A stretch of DNA of 64,000 bases from Aurantiochytrium sp. KH105 (lineage: Eukaryota; Sar; Bigyra; Thraustochytrida; Thraustochytriidae). Shown piece by piece: positions 30,187 to 39,759 of the stretch (its first letter is position 1; each line of letters begins with the position of its first letter). The translations under genes were made by a program, and so were the position numbers. The notes beneath the pieces were generated by a model that saw nothing but the letters and a program-made list of their open reading frames with translations, was not told the DNA's origin and ran no database searches. The stretch is from the NCBI GenBank assembly GCA_003116975.1, contig BGKB01000107.1, forward strand, positions 62,001-126,000, in the 5' to 3' direction.

Positions 30187-31752
30187 ATGTCGACGCCCCT
30201 CGCGTCGTCCAAGTCGTGGGCGCCCATGAGCGCGAACGTCATCCGTGAGAAAGTCAAGCGCTTTGTTCGCGAGTTTGGCAATGAAGATCTGGCAAAGATC
30301 TTCAGCATCGATAAACTCGTCGAGTATGAGCAGGACTTGCGCGAGGAAGATGCAGTGAATTTTTTTTCCACGGTGATGGAGGAGCTCTTCAAAAAAGTGT
30401 ACTTCACCGACGGAAAGCACAACGAGGCCATGGTTCGCACCAAGTGGGATAGTGATTGCGAAAAGATGAGACTCGAGCTTAAAAGGAAACTTGCAAATCC
30501 TTCTCACACGCCCAAAGCAGCTCCGTTCTTGCTGCTGGGTCATCTAATGGAAAATGTCATTGCTCCGCAGGCCTCCGTGGACAACGACGAGAACCTTGTC
30601 ATCAAGAGAATCTGGTCTCTCGTACGCAGTGGGACATGTCAAAACTACACGTCTCATATCATCAATTCTGGCACCGCGAATGGCGGTAGTACCCCTTCCC
30701 GAGACAACAGCACAAGGCGTTCCATGCAAAACGACGAAATAAGCCCAGCTGCCAGAGCTTCGTTTCCTTCCGGTCTTCGGCAGCGCGAAGGCTACGCTGT
30801 CGCGTCACAAGCTGACACAGAGCGTTCGGGCTCTTTCGTGCCTCGGAACCTCGATTCTGAATATGATCAGCTAGCTGACGAGTCGTCGTTTTCGGGTGAG
30901 CATGAAGCGCCTTCGCCGCCGCCAAGCCAGTTGAAATCAAGGGAAAAGAGTAACTCCTTTAGCAGCACCCCGAGCACCTCGTCACTGCTCAATTTGGATC
31001 GAGCCAGATGGCCTGCTTCCTCATCTTCGTCCTCATCCTCGTCCTCGTCCTCGTCCTCATGTTCGCTATCGAAGCGCCCTCACCGAACGTTGTCTTCCGC
31101 ATCGTTGAAAGACAAGAGTTCGTTGGCCTCGTCTTCGTCTCCCACACAGCGCACCAAGTCCGCTCCGCTGTCGATTGCGACGATGCCTGTAGGAGCGCGG
31201 ACGAAGTCATCGTCAGTAGCAGCACCTATTGGCGCTTCAACTGCAGAGCAAGCGACAGCGGACGCATCTGTGAAGGAAGAGACGCCGACATTGCGACGCG
31301 AAAATTCTTCCACGATCAGCGAGATCAAGAAGACGATGAAGAAGGAAAAGAAGAAGAAGCTCCGTGCAGAGGACTATATCGATCTAGACTTGCCCAGCGA
31401 CGATAGTGACCTTGAAGAAGAAGACGCAGTTAATGAAAAGAGCGCCGAGGAATCATCACAGTCGCTGAGTGACAAGACAACCACGTCTGAATTTCAACAT
31501 TCACCTCGACGCGAGCGACCTCTGAAGAGGGAACGCGACGCTCCGAGCAGCTCGAACTCGAATTCCCCAGCTCCCGTCGCCCAAAGCTCGTCTTCGTCGT
31601 CTTCCGGCGACCCTGCTCGCACGAGAGTTTTTACTTCAGAAGGAACCCTTGACTCCTTTTGGAGAACAAAAAGGCCTCGAATCAAGACCGAGAAGCCCTC
31701 GTCTGAGAGACCAGGTAATGCCAGCAATTTCATCGACCTCACCGAGGATTGA
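30187..31752 (+). CDS. Cassette B partner protein with SUMO-type motifs
   Basis: A 521-aa protein from ATG 30187. The head (1-170) is homologous to partner A but strongly diverged, roughly a third identical by eye. It has 'IREKVKRFVREF', 'MEELFKKVYFTDGKHNEAMV', 'RTKWDSDCEKMR', then 'NDENLVIKRIW' at about residue 131 and 'YTSHIINSGTA'. The tail is long, Ser-rich and disordered. It contains 'VKEE', an acidic 'DYIDLDLPSDDSD' (SIM-like with acidic flank), a SUMO-acceptor-like 'IKTE' (31681-31692), and ends 'NFIDLTED', again a C-terminal SIM shape. The contrast with the near-identical ATPases next door is striking. No enzyme motif seen. Confidence 0.8.
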   Translation: MSTPLASSKSWAPMSANVIREKVKRFVREFGNEDLAKIFSIDKLVEYEQDLREEDAVNFFSTVMEELFKKVYFTDGKHNEAMVRTKWDSDCEKMRLELKRKLANPSHTPKAAPFLLLGHLMENVIAPQASVDNDENLVIKRIWSLVRSGTCQNYTSHIINSGTANGGSTPSRDNSTRRSMQNDEISPAARASFPSGLRQREGYAVASQADTERSGSFVPRNLDSEYDQLADESSFSGEHEAPSPPPSQLKSREKSNSFSSTPSTSSLLNLDRARWPASSSSSSSSSSSSSSCSLSKRPHRTLSSASLKDKSSLASSSSPTQRTKSAPLSIATMPVGARTKSSSVAAPIGASTAEQATADASVKEETPTLRRENSSTISEIKKTMKKEKKKKLRAEDYIDLDLPSDDSDLEEEDAVNEKSAEESSQSLSDKTTTSEFQHSPRRERPLKRERDAPSSSNSNSPAPVAQSSSSSSSGDPARTRVFTSEGTLDSFWRTKRPRIKTEKPSSERPGNASNFIDLTED

Positions 31753-32367
31753 TCAAATCACATGAAAGGAAAACTTGTAAACGTCCCAAAGAATATTGAA
31801 TGACTGTGAATTGATGCGATGGAGCGGGAAACGGAAATGTCGTGAGCAGACACTAGCGCCCTCAAAAGTAGCGAGATCGATTTGGCGTCCATGGGATGAC
31901 TTCTGTTGTCTTGTCATACCGACGAGCATTCAATCTCGCTGCCACTTGTCCATATCACATCAATGAAAATTTAAAATAAAACGAATAACGCTCACAGCAA
32001 GAGATTGTGTGTCCAGAGGAACTGTAAATATTAAGCCTTTCCTGACTGACTCATTGAGAGTATTTTTGACATGGGGAAGAGCATCGGAGTCCACCAGCGA
32101 AATGTATTGCCTTGGCAGGCCCGATTCTATCCTAGTGAGCCTAGCATATCTACTTTTATCAACTCCAAAACGACGGTAGAGTGTTTCTCCTACACCATGA
32201 CGGCAGATAGGACTACTGTGTCACATAATGGAAAGAATCCAATGAACATTAGTTTCAGAGAAACGGTGCTTGATGAATCGGGCGGAGGATCCATTGAATA
32301 AATCAGGAAACGGTCGTGACGCAAGTGTATATTCGATGTTTGGGCGTGAATTTTTTTTTGTCTGACT
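31753..32367. other. Convergent spacer between cassettes B and C
   Basis: AT-rich 3' flanks of partner B (+) and ATPase C (-). A 76-codon open frame at 32071-32301 has no supporting feature and I do not call it. No terminal inverted repeats or target-site duplication bounding the cassettes could be found here. Confidence 0.5.
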
Positions 32368-35300
32368 TTAAGATTGGTTAAGAGGAAGGTCAAGTGCCTG
32401 ACAAGCATCCTGCAGAATATCGTGTGCCCGGTTCTGCTGCTCGACATTGTCCGTTTCCAGATCCAGAACGAGAAGGTTGGATCCAACGGTTTCGGCAGAG
32501 ACACCGGAAGCTGACGTTGTCGAGGGACCCTCTGCAGGCCTGTTTGAAGCGGTGTGCACATGACGATGAAGTTTGACAGAGAAAGGAGCGGTTGGTGGCC
32601 CTTTGCGCAAGAAGAATGAACACGCGGGCGATGGATAGGGGAGTTTTTCACGAAGAATTGCCTCATGCAAACTCGTGTAGACTTTGTGTCGCACCGTATC
32701 CTGCTCGCCGTCGACGCGCACCTGCTTCAAAGCGTCGAGAAGCTTGCGCTGTTGCTCAGAAAGTCCTGATTCCTGCGCACACACCTTGCACTGATCTCTG
32801 CTGGGTGCAGTGCTGCACATGCTTGAAGAGGGCAAAGCGCGTCTGCAGGAAGCGCACCAGAAATGCTCGCTTCCGTGCGTTGCACAAAAACGAGAAGCTC
32901 CTTCAGCACGCATCTCTTGGCAGCCTCCCAGACAACAGGTTTCCTTCCGCTGATTCTCCGCTTTGAGCAGCTTCGCGTATGACCCCTGAGAGCTGTGCGC
33001 TCGCCGAAAGGTTCTCTGCCCGTCTGAACGATTTGGGTTGCGATTCATGCGTAGGCGGGTGTTTCCCGGTTCCTCGTCCTCCACTCGCTGACATGCGGAG
33101 CACATTGTTTCGCGGGATGTTGGTCTTGGGTGAGCGCTAAATATGAAGGGAGTGCCGTTCTCGTTGCTCGCTTTTCGAAGCCACTGATTGGAGGATACTG
33201 GCGCATATCCCGCAGTGAGTCTTTTGCTCCCAATGGGCTTGAGGTTTTCGTTGAAAAGCCAAAGGATCAGTTGCTGCTCGCATCGGGCACATTGGTCGTC
33301 GCGGAGAAGCCTGTTGAACACCCGTGGGTCTTCAGACGGATTTCCGACCAGCTGCAGAAACTCGTCGTCGCGGAGAGGCTTCTTCGCGCAGACGAAACAG
33401 AAAAGCTTGAAGTTCTTGGACCTTCGAGTTCCCTGCGCGATAGAGAAGTCGATTTCCACGTTTCCAGATGAGGAAACATGCTTCTTTTCAACCTTAAAAC
33501 CGCAGCGCTTGCCATCTGTGTTCACGAGATACATGCCTTGCATGCAGGCCCTCGGGCTTCGACGTAAAGTGTCCATGAGAAGGTCAGGCACTTGGTCCGT
33601 GAAGGATGCAGAGGTGAAGAAGGCTTCCTTGCTGCAAACGGAGCACTTTGGCCAATTTGAATTGGCTGAGGCATGAACGCTCTCATCCAGTCCATGTGAG
33701 ACCTGCGACGCGTCGCTTTGGATTGTTTGAGTGCTTTGCCTTTGCGATCCGCTGCGCCTGGTCCTTGGTCGACGTTGTTGCTCGCCACCAGGAACCCCAT
33801 CGCCTTCATAGTCAGAATCGCTGTTGCTCTCGTCGGACGAATCGTCAGAGTCCCCGGCACCATTCTCGTTGACATGCTGTCGACGACCACGTCGAGAAAG
33901 GGAAGGAGGCGCGGCATGTGTTACATTGTCTGCGCTCCCATGAGCACCATGGGTAGAAGAAGCATCGCGGGTGGGGGCACTGGTATCGTGGCCGCCATTT
34001 TGGTCACTTGGACTGCTGCGGAGCACATCGACATTTCGGCCCGGGGTTGCTCCACTGCCAGCCCCGCGACTGCTGCTACTGCTGCTGCTGCTCCTGCTGT
34101 TCCTGTTGCTGTTGCTAATGCCGCTGTCGCCAAAGGCGTCATCGTTATAGTGATTCGAAGCGGGATGCGGGTCTGGCCGGGAAGCTTGACCACTGCTTTG
34201 CGCGCCAGAGCTCTCGGCGTCGTTTTCGCTTGCTTCCAACAGAGATGCGTCGTCGCCTGAGGCTCTCTCACTCGAGACCCTGAGCTCGTTGCTCTCCGAT
34301 CTCCCCGATCTTCCCGTGTGAACGCCTTCGGCCCAAAGACGAATGTTAGCTTGCGTGGAATTGTTGGCTTGCGTATCAACAATCTCAACAACGTCAACTT
34401 CCATCTTCTGTGGACGTGTCGGTGCATCAGGCGTGTCACTCTCCATCGCAACTACGGGGTTGTCGTCTTGATCCTCCTCCCCATCCAAGACTCTCTCGCG
34501 CACTGGAGGGGGACCTGCAGGACTATGGTGTGACAAACGCCGCCGCGCATTGATGGAAGCAATTGCCGGCAAGGGGCGTGGCGCCTTGCGCTTTGGAGAC
34601 GGCGATGATGCAGATTCCGAGTCGCTGCTGTCGTGCGACATACCAACGTCGGAAAACTCCTCGAAGGAACGGCGAGTGCTGGACTTGTCAAAGCAGTCCT
34701 CGTACGTCTTCAGAGTGATGTCTGCGCACGGATCGTTCGGTCCACACTCGTATAAGGTGGACGTTGGCGTTGACTCGAAGTTCTGAGGCTTACCACACTG
34801 CATGCACTTAGAAAACCCGGATTGAAGTAGCGTCGCAATGTCCTCCTCGACAATGCCATTCTTGAACAGCGCCTTTGCTGCGAGAAGCTTGTGTTCCTCG
34901 TCATCCCGAATAATAAGGAACTTTGCGAGATGCCTTTTGGGAATACCAGTGCCACAGAGGTAGTACCGCACAAGATGGTCAAGCGCATCGTCGACACTTC
35001 CTTCTAATCGACCTTTGTGCGTCTCGAGGATCTTCCTGATCATATTCGTGTCATGGTGATTACGGGTGACGCGCCCAAGGACCTGAATGAACTGATTCAT
35101 CTTCACACCCTGCGTACGGAGAACCATGACGAACTGCTGGAGAGGAAAGTTGAAGCCACGAATCTTCTTCATGAGGACAACGAGAAGGTTTGCGGCACCT
35201 TCTCTGAGGATAGTCTCGACATTTCTGGGGTCGATAGGCTCAAAGTCACCCGTATCGGGATTCCAACACTCGTGAATGTTCATCAGATCGATGATGGGGA

Positions 35301-37482
35301 TCAAAAACTGCTTGAGTTTGGGCCTTTCAGCTTCCGGCAAACTCACCCATCGCTCAGCGTTACCCGGCCCCGTGACAATGTAGCCTGAGTAGAGTCCATC
35401 ACCAGCTGGATTGCAGCAATGGTAGCATTCCACGACCCTCGCAGATGCGTTTGGGCCAGGCGGACTCTTTTTCCGGGCAATTTTCTTAAAATCTTGCTTG
35501 AAGGTATCGACCGCGGCCTTGCTTGAGAAGGAAGCTGTTCCGGCAAACGGCAAGTACTCCATCATAGCCTTGTAGTGACGTCGCTCCTTCGCAGAGCTCG
35601 CCGCAGCCTCCTCGGAGATCTTACCAGCCCGGGCTTGAACCGTGTAAGAGAACACGGACATTCCAGAAAAGAAGTCACCAACGTCACTTTTGTACTTGCC
35701 TCCAAGGCGGCGTTTCCCGTCCGCATCGTACAAGATGATGGAGGGAAGTGATGATGGAGGATCTTGAATGCTTACCGACTGGCCGAGACCGTATCCGAAC
35801 TTGTGTCGAGCACCAAGAATGTTGCGAGCTACGCGTTGCTTGGTCGACAACACGTCGCACGTGCCGCTAAAGTGAAACGAAACAGGGAAGCAAGGCTCAA
35901 CGGTCGTCGTCAACGTCCTGGCCATCTGTCGCTCAGCTTTGCTGGCGATGTCGGCTTCGTCGCGAATTAGCTTGCCCCAATGCGCCCTGGAGAGCCACGT
36001 CGGCGTCTCGCTCTCACTTTGCTCTTGCCCTCTTCTGGTCCCTGCGAGGGTGGTCCAATTCCCTACAAGAAGAACTGCGTTGTAGGCCTGCGATGGTCCT
36101 GTGCAGGATGAGTTCTCGTAGCCCAGCAAGGGCATCAAGGTACGCCACTGATCTTTCCCGCCATGAAAGCTGACGGTGCGCGAGAGCAGCCAGGAAAATG
36201 GCGTGTACAGGTGATCGCCAATGATGACCGTCTCAAACAGGGCTGGCGCGTATTCTCCGATCCTGAATGTTTTTCCAAAGACGCTCGTGAATAGCTCAGC
36301 TCCGAGCTTAACAATGTGAACCTCGTCGCCCTGTTTGTAGGCCACAGCTCCGCTCAGCATGGTCTCCTTGATGAGAGTCACTCGCTCAAAGTCGGTGTCT
36401 TCGGGCCGAATACCAGTCCTTTCCTCGATGATGCCTTGGATGATGCTCCAAACCCTGTCAAGGCTATCCGGATCCTCGAGCAGCTTGGTAAGATCCGGAA
36501 GTTCCTCAAGAAAGGTCTCCGCAGGCTGGCGATGGTAACCAAAGACGACTGCAGACTCAAAGAGACGAATCGATTTCTTGCCGCTCTTCTTGTCGCGAAC
36601 CACGTACCCTGAAACGTTGGCATTGTCGCAGGCAACCTGATCCAGGATCGACTGTTCGGCTGGAACGTCAGAGCTGAACGCTCGCGTCAATACACCATGG
36701 AGAAAGCTGGCCAGAGTCCACGCTTGCTTCTTGCATTGCAGCCAGTCGCACTGCACGGGCATCTGGCCCAGCACCGTGAGTAGCGCAATGATGGTGCAAA
36801 GGAGAGTTTTTCCTTCTCCTGTGGCGATGCGGCACTGCAAGCCCGGTTGCGTCAACGCAAGAGGCCCAAGATCTCGTTCTTCGAGCCGAAACTCTTCTTG
36901 GTCATTGCCTAGGGCATTCTGGATCCTTTCAACCTGGTGCTCCACCCTTCCGCTCTGGAGGGCGCCGACAACCAGCTGCTGAGAGTGGCGTAGCTGTAGA
37001 GCGGACGAGCCACGGTGACTCGTAACGTACTTGATGACAGCAATGTGCTGTTCGTTCTTTTTCATCTCGAATTTCTTCAAGGGGCGTTCCTTGCCCCACG
37101 GCTCAAAGTCCATCGCGTCCAGTTGCTCGGACAGTATCACCTTGGCGATCCCCTCGTCCACCATGGCGTGGTTCAGAGCCGCGCGGCTTTTCACGGACAG
37201 GATTTCGCAGTTGTTCTCGGACATCTTGGACTTGCTTCGAAATGCGTCGAAGACTTGGTCTTGTGCTTGTGCTTGTGCTTGTGCTTGAGCTTGTGCTTGT
37301 GCTTGTGCTTGTGCTTGAGCTTGTGCTTGTGCTTGTGCTTGTGCTTGTGCTTGTGCTTGTGCTTGTGCTTGCTTTGGAGGCTTGCTCGCTTTGATTTCGG
37401 ATTTGCTGCTGCTGCTGCGCACCCGCTGCCTCCCGGTGCCTCCTTTCGCTGCCCTCCCGCTCCTTCGATCGTTATTACCCAT
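32368..37482 (-). CDS. Cassette C: giant SF2-like ATPase, diverged paralogue
   Basis: A 1704-aa protein from ATG 37482 (the frame is open to 37518 with no earlier ATG). It is clearly the same family as ATPases A and B, with about two-thirds identity in the best core blocks and much less elsewhere. Motifs are 'LRHSQQLV', 'ATGEGKT' (exactly the SecA-type TGEGKT), 'IRDEADIAS', 'HFSGTCDVLS', 'RGFNFPLQQFVMV' and 'QVLGRVTRN', then 'LCGTGIPKRHLAKFLIIRDD'. The N-terminus carries a long Gln-Ala dipeptide repeat. All Cys clusters are kept ('CMQCGKP', 'CSVCSKEAFF', 'CARCEQQLILW', 'CSACQRVED', 'CASCRRALP', 'CKVCAQESGL'). So is the closing 'FFLRKGP...VKLHRH' block. Conservation of the Cys clusters across such divergence shows that they are functional. 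Confidence 0.88.
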   Translation of the reverse strand: MGNNDRRSGRAAKGGTGRQRVRSSSSKSEIKASKPPKQAQAQAQAQAQAQAQAQAQAQAQAQAQAQAQAQAQAQDQVFDAFRSKSKMSENNCEILSVKSRAALNHAMVDEGIAKVILSEQLDAMDFEPWGKERPLKKFEMKKNEQHIAVIKYVTSHRGSSALQLRHSQQLVVGALQSGRVEHQVERIQNALGNDQEEFRLEERDLGPLALTQPGLQCRIATGEGKTLLCTIIALLTVLGQMPVQCDWLQCKKQAWTLASFLHGVLTRAFSSDVPAEQSILDQVACDNANVSGYVVRDKKSGKKSIRLFESAVVFGYHRQPAETFLEELPDLTKLLEDPDSLDRVWSIIQGIIEERTGIRPEDTDFERVTLIKETMLSGAVAYKQGDEVHIVKLGAELFTSVFGKTFRIGEYAPALFETVIIGDHLYTPFSWLLSRTVSFHGGKDQWRTLMPLLGYENSSCTGPSQAYNAVLLVGNWTTLAGTRRGQEQSESETPTWLSRAHWGKLIRDEADIASKAERQMARTLTTTVEPCFPVSFHFSGTCDVLSTKQRVARNILGARHKFGYGLGQSVSIQDPPSSLPSIILYDADGKRRLGGKYKSDVGDFFSGMSVFSYTVQARAGKISEEAAASSAKERRHYKAMMEYLPFAGTASFSSKAAVDTFKQDFKKIARKKSPPGPNASARVVECYHCCNPAGDGLYSGYIVTGPGNAERWVSLPEAERPKLKQFLIPIIDLMNIHECWNPDTGDFEPIDPRNVETILREGAANLLVVLMKKIRGFNFPLQQFVMVLRTQGVKMNQFIQVLGRVTRNHHDTNMIRKILETHKGRLEGSVDDALDHLVRYYLCGTGIPKRHLAKFLIIRDDEEHKLLAAKALFKNGIVEEDIATLLQSGFSKCMQCGKPQNFESTPTSTLYECGPNDPCADITLKTYEDCFDKSSTRRSFEEFSDVGMSHDSSDSESASSPSPKRKAPRPLPAIASINARRRLSHHSPAGPPPVRERVLDGEEDQDDNPVVAMESDTPDAPTRPQKMEVDVVEIVDTQANNSTQANIRLWAEGVHTGRSGRSESNELRVSSERASGDDASLLEASENDAESSGAQSSGQASRPDPHPASNHYNDDAFGDSGISNSNRNSRSSSSSSSSRGAGSGATPGRNVDVLRSSPSDQNGGHDTSAPTRDASSTHGAHGSADNVTHAAPPSLSRRGRRQHVNENGAGDSDDSSDESNSDSDYEGDGVPGGEQQRRPRTRRSGSQRQSTQTIQSDASQVSHGLDESVHASANSNWPKCSVCSKEAFFTSASFTDQVPDLLMDTLRRSPRACMQGMYLVNTDGKRCGFKVEKKHVSSSGNVEIDFSIAQGTRRSKNFKLFCFVCAKKPLRDDEFLQLVGNPSEDPRVFNRLLRDDQCARCEQQLILWLFNENLKPIGSKRLTAGYAPVSSNQWLRKASNENGTPFIFSAHPRPTSRETMCSACQRVEDEEPGNTRLRMNRNPNRSDGQRTFRRAHSSQGSYAKLLKAENQRKETCCLGGCQEMRAEGASRFCATHGSEHFWCASCRRALPSSSMCSTAPSRDQCKVCAQESGLSEQQRKLLDALKQVRVDGEQDTVRHKVYTSLHEAILREKLPYPSPACSFFLRKGPPTAPFSVKLHRHVHTASNRPAEGPSTTSASGVSAETVGSNLLVLDLETDNVEQQNRAHDILQDACQALDLPLNQS
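37259..37376. repeat. (TGCTTG)n hexanucleotide repeat coding for (Gln-Ala)n
   Basis: About 19 units, some with TGAGCT variants. Read on the minus strand they encode alternating Gln and Ala near the N-terminus of ATPase C. ATPases A and B lack it. Confidence 0.95.
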
Positions 37483-38583
37483 CCGGATCGCTCTCGTCAG
37501 GGGGGGTTGGAAGGGCAATCAAGAGATTTGGGAGCGATCTCATCGAAAGTGGGAGCGTTCTCATCGGAAATGGGAGCACACTCATCGGGATCGGTAGTGC
37601 TCTCGTTGAGATTGGGAGCGATCTCATCGAAAGTGGGAGCGCTCGCTCTCATCGGGATCGGGAGTGGGAACCGCAGAAGGAGAGGCCTGAGTGCATTGGC
37701 CGAAAGTGCGTGGGACTTCTTTCATCGAGAGCAAGCTGGCGAGCCCGTGCCTTTGAGACTGCCCTTCCTTCCCCCTCCACTTCCTCGGTCGGCGTCGTCA
37801 TCGTCGTCTGAATGCATTCGAGAGCGCTCGCGCTCGGTACTTCCTTCATCGAGAGCAAGTCCAGAGCACGTCGAGACATGGTCGAGAGCAAGCTAGCTAG
37901 AGCGAGCGTCCATCCACATCCGACGGAGCAATCAGCATCGCGCGAGCGCATGGCATGCTCGAGCCGCGTGCTCGCGCCACCAAGAGCTCCCGAAGGTGCT
38001 CGCTCGCGGCCTGCCCGAGGCCTCGCCCCTCGCGACTCGCGGCTCGAGGAAGCGCCCTGGAGCTGAGCTCGCGCCCGAGCAGGAGGCGGCCGCGGCTGGT
38101 CTTGATTTCCCGGCGCGGCAGAGCCCTCTCGAGAGCGAGGCCGCGCGCGGGCGAGAGCGCGCGCGAGCGGACGCGCACGCCGGGAGCGCGCTCGCACGCG
38201 ACGGCGCGCGACGCGCTGCAGAGGCCCGCGGCGCGGGTCCGGCCCCGGTCTGTCTGTTGGGTGGCGGGCGGGAGGAGGAGCGGACCGCGCGTGGCGACGG
38301 GAGGCGAAGACCACAGGACGCGGCGGCTCGCGTCGCGCTCGTGCGGCGCACTCGCTGACGTGCTCGCTCGCTCGCTCGGTGCTGCTTCGCCCACGAGGCG
38401 ATCGACGACAAAAGAGGCTCGTCTGCCTGCCTGCCCGTGCGACTGAGCATCGGGCATCTGGGCAAGCGCGAGCCAGGGATCCACGACCACGCGAGCTCGA
38501 AGCGCTCGGTGGCTCGCGCCCACGCTGTCCACCCGGATCGGCGCACGGCTGCGGACGTGGACTTTCACGTCAACACGACCAAG
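37483..38583. promoter_or_regulatory. Divergent spacer C with short tandem repeats
   Basis: Lies between the ATG of ATPase C and that of partner C. At about 37528-37671 there are six imperfect copies of a 21-23 bp unit, 'TGGGAGCGATCTCATCGAAA'. Farther right are many GAGAGC words (about 37817-37890, 38130-38160), as in spacers A and B, within extremely GC-rich DNA. The long open frames on both strands here are due to base composition. Confidence 0.5.
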
Positions 38584-39759
38584 ATGACAACGTCTTTGAC
38601 ACCGTCGCACGACCCCAGGACCTGGCGACCCCTTGATGATGAAGCCATTCACGCAAAGGTGACCGTCCTGTTGGAGGAGGTCCCCGAGTTGGCTTGGATC
38701 TGGGACGCCCCAACTCTCGTCGAGATAGAGATGGAGTTGCGTAAGAAGGAAACGAGGCCCTTTTCAAAAATTTTGGAACATTGCTTTGAGAAAAACTACT
38801 ATCCCAGAGGGCATCACGTTCCCGAAGTTATCCGCGCTAAATGGGCAAAAGATTGCAGAATCCTGGGCACCCAACTTTCGAGGCGATTTAAGCGCAGGGT
38901 TTCACGAAATTTTGCAGCACAATTCATTGTCATGCGTTGTGCCTTGCATGATCGTCTCTCGCCTCATCCTACCATCTCCATGGATGAAAATCTTGCCGTC
39001 AAAAAGCTTTGGTGGCATATTTGCGCGCCCACGAGTGGGATCTATCGCTCGCATATTATTAATCATGGCACGGCAATCCCTTCGTACAGCAAAATAACAA
39101 AGCGACCACAACAGGAAAGTGACGAGGGGAAGAGTGTTACGATCGATCTCTCGGGCAGTCCAGATCCGGACGTAGCTGTATGTAAATCACCTGTATCATC
39201 AGCCAACTGCAGCAAGACGAGGCGCCAAGCACCTGCAATTCGCTCGCAAAAAGATGTAAAAACTGTAAATAAAAGACGCGACGAGTCGCCAAGCGAACTC
39301 GATTCAAACGGCTGTGGCTCTTCTTCGCGTTCGTTGGGAAGAAATCGATCTGCGGAGCAACTATCTGAGAAGAAGCCACAACGCTCGGCACAGATGGAGA
39401 AAGACCGTGCGCTACCCAAGGTCTTGCCTTGCAAGCAGGAGATTGATGTTATTGACAAGAGTCGGTTCGATGACAGTAGCGACGATGAAGCTTTTATCGG
39501 TAGCAACTTGGATGGACCAGGTTGTTCAAAGGCCTCGACTACATTGTCCTCTTCGGCAGCCGGCCGCACAAGAACTCCGTTGCTCTCGGCGCGATCGGGG
39601 TCTCCAGGGTCAGGAAGAGGAATTTTGAAGCTAGAATTTCGTCGGGATACAGCGTCGTCTGCGCCGAGTCGGGGTGTCATCAAGCTCGAGCACAGGCCAT
39701 TACCGAAGCGGCGCAAAGTGTTGCCCGGCATCTCGGATCTCTCCGAAGCCTTCATCTAA
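38584..39759 (+). CDS. Cassette C partner protein with SUMO-type motifs
   Basis: A 391-aa protein from ATG 38584; the frame is open upstream to 38437 but without another ATG. The head is homologous to partners A and B, with 'ILEHCFEKNYYPRGHHVPEVI', 'RAKWAKDCRIL', then 'MDENLAVKKLW' at about residue 132 and 'YRSHIINHGTA'. The hallmark sits at the same residue number in all three partners. The tail is Ser-rich. It contains 'VTIDLSGSPDPDV' (39136 onward), a SIM-like core followed by acidic residues, and two SUMO-acceptor-like sites, 'LKLE' and 'IKLE' (39679-39690). A basic patch 'PKRRKV' could be a nuclear signal. Unlike A and B, the SIM-like motif is internal rather than at the C-terminus. Confidence 0.8.
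   Translation: MTTSLTPSHDPRTWRPLDDEAIHAKVTVLLEEVPELAWIWDAPTLVEIEMELRKKETRPFSKILEHCFEKNYYPRGHHVPEVIRAKWAKDCRILGTQLSRRFKRRVSRNFAAQFIVMRCALHDRLSPHPTISMDENLAVKKLWWHICAPTSGIYRSHIINHGTAIPSYSKITKRPQQESDEGKSVTIDLSGSPDPDVAVCKSPVSSANCSKTRRQAPAIRSQKDVKTVNKRRDESPSELDSNGCGSSSRSLGRNRSAEQLSEKKPQRSAQMEKDRALPKVLPCKQEIDVIDKSRFDDSSDDEAFIGSNLDGPGCSKASTTLSSSAAGRTRTPLLSARSGSPGSGRGILKLEFRRDTASSAPSRGVIKLEHRPLPKRRKVLPGISDLSEAFI

Noticed and set aside
32071-32301. 76-codon frame between cassettes B and C
   Set aside because: Short, with no motif and no counterpart beside the other cassettes.
12835-39759. Viral or virus-like origin of the three cassettes
   Set aside because: I saw no capsid, polymerase, integrase, reverse transcriptase or long terminal repeats. 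The helicase-like motif set alone does not show a viral source.
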